The notes beneath the pieces were generated by a model that saw only the letters and a list, made by a program, of their open reading frames with translations, did not search any database and was not told the DNA's origin. Of a stretch of 64,000 bases of DNA, positions 1 through 11,625 are shown in pieces. Every line of letters begins with the position of its first letter. The first letter of the stretch is position 1. Both the position numbers and the translations under genes were made by a program. The stretch is from Paguma larvata (lineage: Eukaryota > Chordata > Mammalia > Carnivora > Viverridae), in assembly GCA_030068075.1 (NCBI GenBank), contig CM057832.1, forward strand, positions 78,586,502 to 78,650,501, in the 5' to 3' direction.

Positions 1-1203
1 GAATATGCAGTCCATGTGAAGGAGCCACAGGATAAGAAGAAATTACATGACAGAAAGAAATATGAAGACCCAGCCTAGACTTGACATCTGTGATGAATGC
101 AGCCTTTCACTGATGGATTCTGCTGTCTTACCTTGATTGAATTTGCATTCCCCATGAACATGGCTCTGATGCTGTCCCTGATGAAAGTCCCACTGTATGT
201 CTCCTGTTTGCTGTGTATAATACAACCACCAAGGTTACCCCCATACCAGAAGTTGACTAAGAAGACAATGACCTATTATTGAATAGTCACTGTATGGCAT
301 TATTCCTTATGTGCAGTGAAGGCTAGGTCAGGGACAATGGTAGAAACCAGCTAGAACCACCAAAGAGAATCTTTCCTACTGTTCCTCTCACACATGCTCT
401 GCGTCTCTTTTTGTTTTTCGTTTCCTTTTGAATTGTTTTGCAAGCAGTTTTATGAAACACCACTGAAACTGAGCTATTGATGAATAGTATTTTTTTTCTG
501 TTCTGAACAAAAAAGTCCATGTCTTCTTAACTGCTTTGTGTCTCATCAGTATTTTTTTTAAATACTTTTTCTATGCATTTGGGAGCAAGAAATATAGCAT
601 TTAAAGTTTGGTGGAAGCCAAATCCTGGGAAATTTAAGAAAAAAAATATATTTTTCAGGAGAGGACATACTCACGAGCTCAAAGCATAATTTTAAGCCAT
701 TTGCAGCCCCCATGACTAGCATTTATTCCACAGAGGAGGATATGTGAGAAAGAGAGCAAGTACTTGGGGAATGAAGGATTTGCAGTAGCAGTTGCTAGAA
801 CACCTGGCCCTCAGCCTGTCCAAACATTCTCCCGAATTTATAACATAAAATTGCCGTGTCAGAATGAGCCTCCAGGGAGCTAGAACAAACCAATCACAAG
901 CTGTTCTGCTCCCTGTGTAAGGCTGAGTCGGGTCTCTTTCCTTCTGGATCCCAAAGCATTCAAAGTTAGGCCAAATATTTATGCCCCCAGGGGTAATTAC
1001 CTGTGTCTCATCATTTCATCATTCGGTCGTTATATATAAAAAAATAAGCACAGGAAAATTATTTACATGGAGACAGTTATTCTTATGCTTCTATTTGCTG
1101 TCATGGGTTCTCAACGCTTCAAGGCAAATTTTTCATTTGTGTTAAATGTTAACCAGATCCACTCAACTAGGATATGGGTCACTCCATAGAAACTTAAAGG
1201 ACA

Positions 1204-1458
1204 GGGGTGCCTGGGTGGCTCAGTTGACTACACGTTCAACTTTGACTCAGGTCATAATCTCGCAGTTTGTGGATTTGAGCCCTGGATCAGGCTCTCTGCT
1301 GACAGGTCAGAGTCTGGAGCCTGCTTTGGATGCTGCGTCTCCATCTTTCTCTGCCCCTCCCTCATTCATGCTTTGTCCCTCTGTCTCTCTGTCCCTCTCT
1401 CTGTCTCTCAAGAGTAAATAAATACTAATTAAAAATTAATTATAGAAAAAAAAGAAAG
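1204..1458 (+). mobile_element. CAN-SINE (feliform SINEC type), full length
   Basis: The copy opens GGGGTGCCTGGGTGGCTCAG, has the tRNA-derived head, a CT-rich tract and an AAGAGTAAATAAATAC tail. Perfect target duplications TTAAAGGACA flank it at 1194-1203 and 1459-1468, so it is an intact retroposition event. Confidence 0.95.
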
Positions 1459-1569
1459 TTAAAGGACATGGCAACAAGAGAAAGAAACTAGGGATCATCG
1501 GGATGAAATCCACCCACTCAGCATCCCGGCGAGGATATTGGGACTCTCAATAATAACAGTATAGCAACA

Positions 1570-1775
1570 GCACTTACTGAGCACTTACTGTCTCCAGGTG
1601 GCTTGGTTTCTTGAGCCCATCTATCAGGCTAGGTAAGCATCTCCAACAATATGTCAAGGTCTTTTCTGACTGTGTTATACATATTCATTCACTTCTCACA
1701 ACAACCTATGAAGGCAGTCTTGTTAGTGTCATCGTCTGTAAAATAGACGACATGCTCAAGGCCACAGAACCAGTT
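1570..1775 (-). repeat. MIR SINE remnant
   Basis: ACTTACTGAGCACTTACTGT, TTCACTTCTCACAACAACCT and GCTCAAGGCCACAGAACCA follow reverse MIR. Confidence 0.65.
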
Positions 1776-1908
1776 ACGTGGCCCAATATATTATATGGTT
1801 ATATATTATTGTATTACCTATAACATGTTATTTTATGAGAAAAAATATTATAATAAAATTATGTTGTTTAATATGTTGTTGAAACTTATAAAAATTCATT
1901 TTTCTAAA

Positions 1909-2120
1909 TTTTTTTAATGTTTATTGATTTTTGAGAGACAGACAGAGCAGAGCGTTGGCAGGGGAAGGGCAGAGAGAGAGGGAGACACAGAATCTGAAGC
2001 AGGCTCCAGGCTCTGAGCTGTCAGCATAGAGCCTGATGCGGAGCTCAAACCCATGAACCGTGAGATCATGACCTGAGCCGAAGTCGGACGCTTAACCAAC
2101 TGAGACACTCAGGCACCCCT
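1909..2120 (-). mobile_element. CAN-SINE, reverse orientation
   Basis: The reverse complement of the feline SINE ends in AGGCACCCCT. Exact 19-bp target duplications AAAAATTCATTTTTCTAAA lie at 1890-1908 and 2121-2139. Such a long perfect duplication implies a relatively young insertion. Confidence 0.95.
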
Positions 2121-4114
2121 AAAAATTCATTTTTCTAAAAGGTTCTATGCATCAAATATTTGATTCAAGAATGTTGTCATCAATCCTTCATGTGTTGGTG
2201 AGAACAACCAGAAAAAAAAAATATGCCATATCCCATATAATAAATGTCCTCTGATCTCACTAGATACTGAATTGAAACACCAACCCTGTATCAGGAGAAG
2301 GTGTTAAGAAAATATCTATTGAATCAAAATCTGAATTTCACCCTTAGAGTCAAACTAGTGGATCATGTAGATCCCGAAACCAGTTATTTTTTCAAAACTA
2401 AAATATAGACTAGATGGCCTTAGATATGAGCTACCCCCTGGGCAGAATATTTGAAATAGGAACGATTCCAGAAAATTCCACGGGTGTAGTCAGTGTATGT
2501 GTTTAATATGTGCATATAATGTATGTATTTGATATGTGTCAGTGTAAAATGTGGAATGCCATTTTTTCACCTCTTTGTTTTGACATCTAGTCAAATATAT
2601 CTATAAAAGTTAAAAACCGGATATTTTAGAAACTGTAGGAAAAACTCAATAAAAATTTGAGTCAGGGTCAAAGCAGGAGCCTCCAGTATTCTTTCACAAG
2701 TCACCAGAAGTCAGTTACCAGTGATAATGATGAAGTCTTCCCCATGGATTCCACCGCAGTTCCAGAAATACCTCCTTTCTTCTTGCATATCAGAAAGTAT
2801 AGCATCCATCATGATTAAAAGGTGCATTTAGAATGCTTGTTTCAGAAAGCTGCTAAAATATCCTATTCCCTTTAAGGAACTTTCAAGTTCTTCCCCAGCC
2901 TTTGTCACATTAGCCTGGGTGGTTCTGTCATTGCGGAGTGTGCTCAAAGAAGCCGTGCTTGAAAGCAATCAAAACCTTGAGTTGATGGAACCTCTCCCAG
3001 CAGTCAATCTATTTGAAGTTACAAGCTGGCCCCTGAAATGAAAGTTGTCATGTCTGGCAAAGCTGTAGACTGCCTGTCACAGCTGGGAATTCTTAGAGAA
3101 ATTGAACTAGCCTGACAGATGGACTCAAACATCCAAGCAACCTGGATAGTGTTCGCGGGCATCCTCCTTTCTCCGCAGCCTCAGGGATGCTGGTGGTTGT
3201 AGCGGCATGGTGGCCGTGCTTCCGGTAGCCTTTTTTAAAGTTGATGAGTTGTACTTGATAAGATAGTATCTTGAGTAAGTAAAGGATTTGTCATTCACAT
3301 GATATTTCTTCTGTTGGGAAAAAAAAATTCTTTTTCCCATTTTCTAACTTATTTTAGGGACGGCTTCACTCCTATCAGGTCTTAGGTTCGTGGAGTTATG
3401 GTGTCCATGAGCTTGGCCTTACCTGCCCTTTCAGATTGACAGTATAATTATGAAAGAACACTAATGGTGTCATGCTCTCAAACAGACTCTACTGCCTAAT
3501 AAAAACTCAACAGTAAATAAAAATAAAACCTAGCTTCCCTTCAAGGAATTAGAACTGTCCGTTATCTGTAGTATAAACCCACTTCCTGTCTTCTTGTTCA
3601 GAATTTCAGGAACCCGCTGAATAGTACCTAATTTTATAATGGCTAAATTTAGCTTCACTTAGCTACTACTATATTCCATTGTTTCTTGTTGTGTACCACT
3701 GTGGCCAGAAAAAAAATGCCTCTCAGGTACATTTTTCTCACCTTGTGAAAACTATAGTTATTCTTTTAACTAATAAAATTGTGGTTTTTAAGGTTCTAAA
3801 ACTTGGAACTGAACTTTACCTAGCTCTAGTTCCTAATCCATAGCAACAAATATCTAATATCGCAGTATCACGAAACTTTAATAAGGTTTTGATTAAGTTG
3901 TGTCAACTCAATTATCCAAAACATGAGATAAAGAGAAAGTAATCCTAAAGATAGGCACAATACATAAACATCGACAGATCTAGATAAATATATTTCTAGG
4001 TATGTGTAGGCATGCTTGAATATATTATACATTATATCTGTGTGTATATCTAATACACACATATTAACCAGTAGCCTCACTGGCACTTTAAAGGTTTCTA
4101 ATTAATACTGTAAC

Positions 4115-4287
4115 TAAAGGCTCCTAGTAAATATATGTATATACATGCAAATTAATTATGGATCATTAATAATTAATAATTATATTATTAATATATTTAA
4201 TAGAATTTAATACTATATAATATATTACATGTTATTAAATATTAATAATTAATATGTATGTATACATATATTAACTAGGAACTTTTA
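4115..4287. repeat. AT-rich inverted repeat (palindrome), about 40-bp arms
   Basis: The left arm (CTCCTAGTAAATATATGTAT then ATACATGCAAATTAATT) is mirrored on the opposite strand by the right arm (AATTAATATGTATGTATACA then TATATTAACTAGGAACTTT). There are only a few mismatches. The roughly 90-bp centre is almost pure A and T with smaller inverted pieces. It could be a fold-back transposon or a locally grown palindrome. Confidence 0.8.
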
Positions 4288-5374
4288 AATATATATAGGT
4301 CATTGCACAGTGCCTTAATGTTTTTGGAAGGAAGGAGAGGAGGAATGAAGAGGGAAAGAGAGAGGAAGTCTGAAAATATAACCCAAAGAAATGCAAGGTT
4401 TTAGAGCGACTCTGCGTTGGAACGTTTCTCGAATGTTCCCAGGCATCCATGCGTACATCCTCTGAAACTAAGTGACGTTTGCCGCATTGGGCTGATAAGG
4501 CAGAGGTGAAAAAGCAGAGAAGCGTCCCTCACTGATGACTGATGTCCAGAAGTGAACAGCAGAGCGGCAGACTCAGAGACAGGCGCTGGGCAGAAAATAA
4601 TTACATTCTACTTTGCACTACTGTCACTTCAATTAAATGCAGAAGCTTTATAACTGCTAGCTAAAAATACGCACCTTTTCATGCCATTGTTCCATGCCTA
4701 TTTTTGGGAATTTGATTTTCTTTAGCAGCTTGCTTTATTCCAGGCTAGGTCTACTGCTGGGCACCTAGGGAATTCTCTATTCAAAAAGCAAAGTCCAAAG
4801 GAGCTGCAGATCAGTGATAAAATCTGTTTGGATCATCCGACTGACCTGCAGGCACTTTTGCCAAAGCAGCAGAGAGGAAGCTCAGGGCTGGGTGGTAACT
4901 GCATCTTTCTTTGTAACCAGGTTCTTACCCTCTCCTCTGAGTTGACGGTTTTCCAGGAAACACGAGGAGATGGATTCTGACCTTTAGAGAACACAAGGGA
5001 AATGGGCTGACCATCATGATTCTTTCTTTTTGTTGGGCTTTTCTTTTCTTTCCAGCCCACTGAGTAGAGGACCCTACTGCACACAACAAGGGGGAATGAG
5101 GCTCCCGTGACAGAGCAGCTGGTCAGGGGGCCCGAGAGCCATTGGGCCTCCAGTGTGACCCGCAGGACTCTGCTGCCCCACCCCTGCTTCCAGCAGACCT
5201 GTATCTGCTTGGAAGCAGGGGCCATGGACATCACATATAGAACACTACCTCTGGGCTCACTGTGGCTGCCATTCATTCTTCTTCTGTCCCTCCACAAGAT
5301 CTGGGAAATTCTAATGGGCCATCCGGAAGAATGAGTGGGGAGCCCTTTAGCCGGGTCAAATCAGAAAGCACAGC

Positions 5375-5515
5375 TGGGAATGCCAGCTCTGTGACTTTGA
5401 ATTAGTTACTTTACTTTTACAAGCCTCAGCTATCTCTACTTGAAAACAGGGATTGACACTAAGGGTCATGAGGCACATGCCGTGAACGCCATACAGGCAC
5501 CATGTTTAGAGGCGT
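5375..5515 (+). repeat. MIR SINE remnant
   Basis: CCAGCTCTGTGACTTTGAAT, ACTTTTACAAGCCTCAGC and GAAAACAGGGATTGACAC follow forward MIR. Confidence 0.65.
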
Positions 5516-7299
5516 GCCTGCATGCCACGGCTGCTATTATTATAAAGAGCTCACTTCTGTTCCTACCTCGGTCAGGCCATGTTATTTCACTTAGCTGCTG
5601 CTCTCCTTAAGGGTCTAGAAATGTTCCATTCTTTCCTCTCTAATCGGGGATTAGTTGAAAGAGCTGAAATAAAATTAATTAGAAAATTTTCCTGCTAAGA
5701 AAGCATGATAATACCTAATTTATCTAAAGATCTCTTCTTCAGAAACCTCAACAACTCTAAACCAGGAAATAAGAAAAAAAAAGATTTCTCTGAATGTCAG
5801 CATCGATATCAGACAGTCTGTGCACTAAATCCCACACGGTCATAGGCACTAAATGCCGTAGAAATCACTACTCTTCCGCTCGAGTTTGGCCTGGTTTTCC
5901 TGCCCTTTGCAGTCAGGAAGCAGGGAGGCATAATGAATGAGCATTGTCAGAAGAGTTAGACCGAGCTTCGGGCATCTATTAATAGCAGATACAAGATCTC
6001 TGATCGTGAGCACCCTGGGCTATGTAGATAAGGCCCAATAGGCCTACCTTGCTTGTCAATGAGAGCATCACTAAATCATGCTAAGAAAAAAAATGAATTC
6101 TCATTTTATTTAATGTTGTCTAAGACAAATGGGTCTATTCTGTTTTAGAAAAGTTTCTATCCAAGAGAATTAATGTGTTTTCACTTGGCATTAAGGGATA
6201 ACCCAAACTTAAGGTGGAAATTCACTTCTATAGGACCCTTCTATTCTTTATACCTCTCAGTAGGACAGACATTACTGTATGATGGTACAATCAATGTAAT
6301 AGGGGTATGTGAAAAAACACTGGCATTTGATTGAAGTGGTAAACACAACATCGAGCGTTTTTCTGAGGGTTCTTGGTGGGAAAGGCAGTACCGGTTGAAA
6401 GATACATTCCACCATCCAAAAGAAACACACTCAGCTTTGTACAGAGTTGCCTTCTGGGACAATGGTTAGCAAGCTAACAACTCCCAGTCACATGACTCAT
6501 AAAACACCGTATGTGTGTATGTGTGTGCATGCACATGTATCTTCCTATTGCCGTGATAGGCAGGCCGATACATGTAAAACCTCCCTCCAGCTCTGCAGAG
6601 AGCAACTTGATGAGAGATTCTGTTTTCTTAGTCTTGGGGTTCTCCACATATGCACACATTGCTCTGGGGCAATTATACCCTTTGAAACTATTGGCAGCCT
6701 CTAAAGTTTGCCAAATTCTTCTCCTTCCCCACTCTTCTGAACCTCACCAGGGCTGTGGTAGCTCCAGCGAGAGGCACTTTAACAAAAAGTTCATTCTTTT
6801 TGCCCACCAGGGCAAAGGTTTTTGAGTGCATGTGGGCAGCAGAGACTCTTAATAGTTTTAGTTTCAGGGCAGGGCAGAGCAGAGCACTGTCCATCACCCC
6901 CTACCTGGCAGGGTCTGTCCTGGGCCTCCCACTCAGCTGTTGAGTCAAAAAGGATAGAAGTTAGGGATAAACTCATCACCTTCTGCCTTCTGTTTCTGTT
7001 AAGAGCAGCCCTGTGCTGTCAGCACCAAGGCTGAAAAACTAAGAGTCATCTTCTAGTGTGTCCCTGACTCTTGGCCCCTGAATGTCAACCTACCTTGTGA
7101 TTCTCCTTGAGGCCCCTGATAAGGGCCTCCTCTCCATCACACAGCCACCTACTAATCCAGGCCCTGGTTATCTATCTCAAACCTGCTGCAACAGTTCTGA
7201 ACTGGGGCCCCAACTCTAATCCCCATCCTGAGATTAACTTGTATCTGATAGCATTTGACTTCAGCTTAGAGAGGCTGTGGGCACAGCCTTTTGAGCTGC

Positions 7300-7445
7300 T
7301 CAGACCTGAGATCCAATCCTGACTGTCGTGTTCCAGCTAAGGGCTCTTAGGTAATTAATTTAATCTCTGAGCCTCATAGGTCTGGCGTGAGGATTAACAA
7401 GGTAACAGGTTTAAAGTGCTTGGCACCAGGCCAGTGTGTACTGAA
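7300..7445 (+). repeat. MIR SINE remnant
   Basis: GATCCAATCCTGAC, TCTCTGAGCCTCATAGG and GCTTGGCACCAGGCCAGTG follow forward MIR. Confidence 0.65.
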
Positions 7446-8829
7446 TTCTGTCCAAATTCCTTAAGCCCAAAGAACATTCACAACTCGGCCTCAACCTTCC
7501 TTCCTAGGCTTGCTTCATGAGTCACCTTCCCTCTACCCAGTGCTCTCGCCAAATTGAATATTTGTATATAATATTTTAATGTTTACTTTTCTCTTACCAT
7601 TTTCTTCCTCCTGCTCCTCCCCACCACCAAACTGCCCTATTGAAATTTGAACTACCCCACCATGTTCAGATCAAATCCTGGCTTCCTCCTTCGAGTCTTC
7701 TAGAAATGACCTTTGTCTCCTTAGCCCTTACATTCATAGCCTAATTAGAATTTTCTGATGGCCTTCATTACAGCTTCCTGATTTTGTTTGAATCTCTATG
7801 TCTCCCCAAACGTTTTCATATTTGACATATGTGCGTATGACCTAGAACGTATAATAGCGAACAGTAAAGCAACTCTAAGGAAGACAGGGAGGAAAGAATT
7901 GCTTCCCTTGGGAAAAGCTACCCTCCTAAACAGTCATGCTCCAAAAGGTCAATAGTCTCAAAATCTTGACCTGCATTTTTTTTTTTTTTTTTTTTTTAGA
8001 ATCCAGTTGAATTTCTGATAGTATTTCCTTACAGTGGTGGTGACTGGGTAGACAGTCAGACCCTCCCTTGGCCTGCAATTTTTCATGCCTAGAATTTTGA
8101 CCCTGGGATAGTTAGCAGCTATGGCTTATGCCATGAACAATGAGGATAATAAACTCAGCCATTCAATGGGAAAATATAGGGCTGTGTGTCCATATTGGCC
8201 CAAGGAGAAGAAAAGGATTACTCTTGGGTTTAGAGAGACACAATGGAACTGATACACTGAATTGTGCTTTCCTCAAATCAATCCCCTCTGAGTTTGAAAA
8301 CATAGAGGACCCTTCAAAAGGAGTTCATTGTAGGGTGGTGTAATATGACAGTAGACAAGAATATAATACTCCCTTTTACCATTGAACAAATGTCATGTTC
8401 TGCCATTGTCAGGTCAGAAAATGCAGTTTTGGGGAAAGACTTCCATTCTCCCACCAGCTTTATTTTTAATTTGCCAACAGCTGGTTTAAAGGGAAAACCT
8501 ACCAGAGATGCTTTGTGTTTTCATCCTTGTCATGGGACGGAGTGCTCTCTTGCTGCTTACTCTTCTTGAGTGGCCCTAGAAACAAAGCTGTGACGAAGGC
8601 ACAAGTTGAAATCAAAAATTGCAAAAAGGAAGAAAAAAAAAGGCAGCATCTCCACGCTGGGTGTTGGGTTCACAAACAGGGATTTTCTCTACCCCTGGGA
8701 CTGTCCGCCAAGTGTGCAGAAACAAGAACAGGAGAGGAGCCCTGCCAGGCACGCAAGCTTCAAGGCAGGGAGGGTCTAGGGGAGGTCTGACTCTTAGTAA
8801 ACCGTCTTTGTGATTTTCTCTCTATCTCT

Positions 8830-9042
8830 ATTTTTTTAATGTGTATTTATTTATTTTGACAGAGAGAGAGATAGAAACAGGGAGAGCATGCATACATGGG
8901 GGACGGGCAGAGAGAGAATCCCCAGCAGACTCTGCACTCAGTGCAGAGCCCGTCTCAGGGCTCAATCTCACAAACCATGAGATCATGACTTGAGCCAAAA
9001 TCAAGAGTCAGATGCTCAACTGACCGGGCCACCCAGGCACTT
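8830..9042 (-). mobile_element. CAN-SINE, older subfamily, reverse orientation
   Basis: The body matches the SINE but differs from the young consensus in the middle (CTCTGCACTCAGTGCAGAG). It is flanked by the imperfect duplication TGTGATTTTCTCT / CGTGACTTTCTCT. The divergence suggests an older subfamily. Confidence 0.85.
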
Positions 9043-9639
9043 CGTGACTTTCTCTTTTAATTGCCATTGTTTAAGACATTAATCATCATACTAAAATAGA
9101 ATCTTGCATCTCCACTTGTAAAATGCTTTCAAATACATTCACCCAAACACATTAAATTCAGGATCATCTTGGGTCAGACTCATGGTCCAGGACATCCCAG
9201 TACTGGCCCAACATGTCCTTCCAACATGAGTCTGTGCACTCATTCACAAAAAAACCTGGAAGGCTTTCTTCCGTTACCCTTTCTCAGGCTAGGAATTTAT
9301 TTTAGTTTTGGTTCTTATGACCACATGGGGACATTCTTGACCAAGAGGCAGCATCTATTTTGCTTATGATTAGCATGCAAGGGTACACATGAAGTGAGTT
9401 TTAATTCTTTAGGGTCTGAGTACCCTCAGAATATAGCACTGAGCTCACCCTGTCTTTCCTGGTGAGACTGGGGATGGTCAGGTGGAAACCTGATTGGTCT
9501 TTGGATAAGAAAAAATGCAGAGATGCGCAGACACCCAAATCCAGACACTGAGTATCTAAGACCCCAACCCTGCCTTCCCTGAATCCAATTGGGACAGTTC
9601 GGTCTCAGATATGTTAAAGAAAACATTATTCTGACACTT

Positions 9640-10100
9640 GTAAAAGATAGTAAGGAAGCCTTTATTCAAGGAACTATATGCATTGGGGTTTTGTAGTAGG
9701 AGAGAGATCGGGCTTAATTCTGAATAGAAAAAAAGAAAAGTGAGAATCTATAGTCAAATAGTAGACGGAAGGGGTCAGCAGATGGAAAATGATTAAGAGG
9801 GTAGAAGGATTCTTGCAAAACAGACCTAACAAGGTTCTTGATAAAGGCAGGCCAGGGGGACCAGATATCACTGGGGGGGGGGGGGGAGGGGCGGGCATGG
9901 AGGATGAGGAATTTGGTCAAATATGGAGGGTGATCAGATGTTGAGGATGGGAGATTCTTGCTAAAATGGGACAATGTCTCATGGAAGCCTGAAGATTGGA
10001 GCCTAGTAGAGAAGAGGGTTCAGGGAAGTCAGGCTAAACTTGGGTCAAGGAGAGAGCCTTTGTCATACACAGTCTCCCATCTGAAAACCACAGGCCAGGT
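9640..10100 (-). mobile_element. Candidate LTR-like repeat, reverse
   Basis: On the minus strand there is a pyrimidine-rich body and then TTGAATAAAGGCTTCCTTAC (9655-9674), the layout of an LTR polyadenylation region. It contains a 14-G run on the plus strand. Family and ends are unknown, and other repeat classes are possible. Confidence 0.35.
9873..9895 (+). repeat. G run, possible G-quadruplex
   Basis: Fourteen consecutive G are followed by AGGGGCGGG, enough guanine tracts for a four-stranded fold. Confidence 0.7.
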
Positions 10101-10129
10101 TTGAACTTGGAATGAAGTATTCATTTCAC

Positions 10130-10210
10130 ATTCATCAGGCACCCACAACATGCCAAGCACACTACTGGGTGACAAGAATGTAGAGATGAAGAAGTGTCCT
10201 TGCCTTCCAA
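10130..10210 (-). mobile_element. L2 3' end scrap, reverse
   Basis: CACAACATGCCAAGCACAC, CTGGGTGACAAGAATGTAG and CTTGCCTTCCAAG follow the reverse L2 tail loosely. Confidence 0.4.
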
Positions 10211-10259
10211 GAAATCAGAGACTGTCGAAGGAGGGAGACAACCAAACAGAAGACTGTGC

Positions 10260-10460
10260 TCTCAAACCAGACTGTCCGGGTGTGAATGCATCTCAGCTTT
10301 CCCGGACTGCCTGACCTTCCAAATGGTATTTAACCTCGCTGGCCTCCAGCTCTTCAGCTGTGAAATGGGAAGAATCGCAGAAATTAGGTGTTAGTTTTTC
10401 TGGGGTTGGCCGAAATCTGTTTGCAAACTGCTTGCACAGTGGCTGGCACGTTGTATACAC
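10260..10460 (+). repeat. MIR SINE remnant
   Basis: GACTGCCTGACC, GCTCTTCAGCTGTGAAATGG and TGCACAGTGGCTGGCACG follow forward MIR. Confidence 0.6.
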
Positions 10461-10784
10461 AACAACCTTAGGAATATTGCTGTCACAGATGGTGGCGTGG
10501 TTTGTAGCATGGCGGCAGCGCTGTGACAGAGGTAAAAGTACAGAGGACAGACACCCAACCCCAGTGAAGGATGGGCGCAACCAGAGGTCATGCTTCAACT
10601 GTGCCTGAGAGGACAAGGGGTGACAGTGGGGCAAAGCTAAAGGGGAAAGACACATCATCAGAGAAAACAGACAGGACAAAGCCACTGCAGCAAGAGAAGA
10701 GGGAGCAGGCCCAGGGAAACATGCCCGGTTAGCAAACGGGAAGGGAATGAACAATTATTAAGTCTATAGGAGATTCAACACAGA

Positions 10785-10900
10785 AAGGAACTGAGGCTCA
10801 GAGAGGTGCAGTAGCATAGGTAGTAGCCTAAGGTTACATATCTGTTAGCTGCCATGATTCATTTCTGAGCTTGCAGGATTCTAAAGCCCCGGTTTTGGAC
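10785..10900 (-). repeat. MIR SINE remnant
   Basis: GGAACTGAGGCTCAGAGAGG and CCTAAGGTTACATATCTGTT follow reverse MIR. Confidence 0.65.
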
Positions 10901-11164
10901 TGTCCTGTCCTCTGAGCCAGAGCATAAACTGTGTCAGTGTCAGGAGGGTTATGGGAGAGATAACTCAGGGGCTAGACCAGGAAAGTCCCAGTGTTCACAC
11001 TAAGGGATTCGAGTGTTACCCTGAGAGTCACAGCCTTTCCTGAACAGAGAAAGGGTTATCACTAATTCCAGAGGCATAAGAGCTGGGTGTATCTGTATCA
11101 CAACTATGGTATTTTCATAACACGGAACTGGGGTTATGGTGCCATAGCTCAAAAACATAAAAGG

Positions 11165-11530
11165 GGAATGTTTTAAAAATGATAATTTGTTTCTATGAGT
11201 TTGGCTTTTTTAGATTCGCAGTGTGAGTGAGATCATCCAGTATATGTCTTTCTCTGTCCAACTCACCTCACTGAGCAAAACACCCTCAAGGCGCATCCCT
11301 GTTGTCACAAATGGCAGGGTTTTCTTCTTGCTCAAGGCTGAATAATATTCCGCTGTGTGTGTTAGCCGTTCATCTGTTGACAGGCTCTTTGCGATTTTTC
11401 GTATCTTAGCTATTGTGAATTGTGCTGCAGTAAACACAGGAGTGGAGATATCTTTTTGACATCTTGTTTTCATTTCCTTTGGATGTGTACCCAGAAGTGG
11501 GATTGCTGGATAAGCTAATGCTACAGTGGT
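11165..11530 (-). mobile_element. L1 3'-region fragment, reverse orientation
   Basis: Read on the minus strand, the sequence has the end of L1 ORF2: words complementary to ATCCCACTTCTGGGTACAC, TATTCCGCTGTGTGTG and ATCTGTTGACAGGC are typical. It has frameshifts and is a remnant. Confidence 0.75.
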
Positions 11531-11625
11531 AATCATAGTGCAATATGTAAATATATCAAATCAACACACTGCACACCTTACATGTATAAACCATTATATG
11601 TTACTTACATCTCAATTTTTAAAAA
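11531..11625 (+). mobile_element. L1 3' UTR scrap, forward orientation
   Basis: Words such as CAATATGTAAATATATCAAA, CACACTGCACACCTTACATG and TTACATCTCAATTTTT match a mammalian L1 3' UTR end. The scrap directly abuts a reverse L1 piece, giving a head-on junction. Confidence 0.55.

Noticed and set aside
4833..5297. 154-codon minus-strand ORF, the longest in the window
   Set aside because: No recognisable motif, competing plus-strand ORF over the same bases, and no conserved-domain feel.
10293..10754. 153-codon minus-strand ORF
   Set aside because: Overlaps a MIR on the opposite strand and has low-complexity, composition-driven residues.
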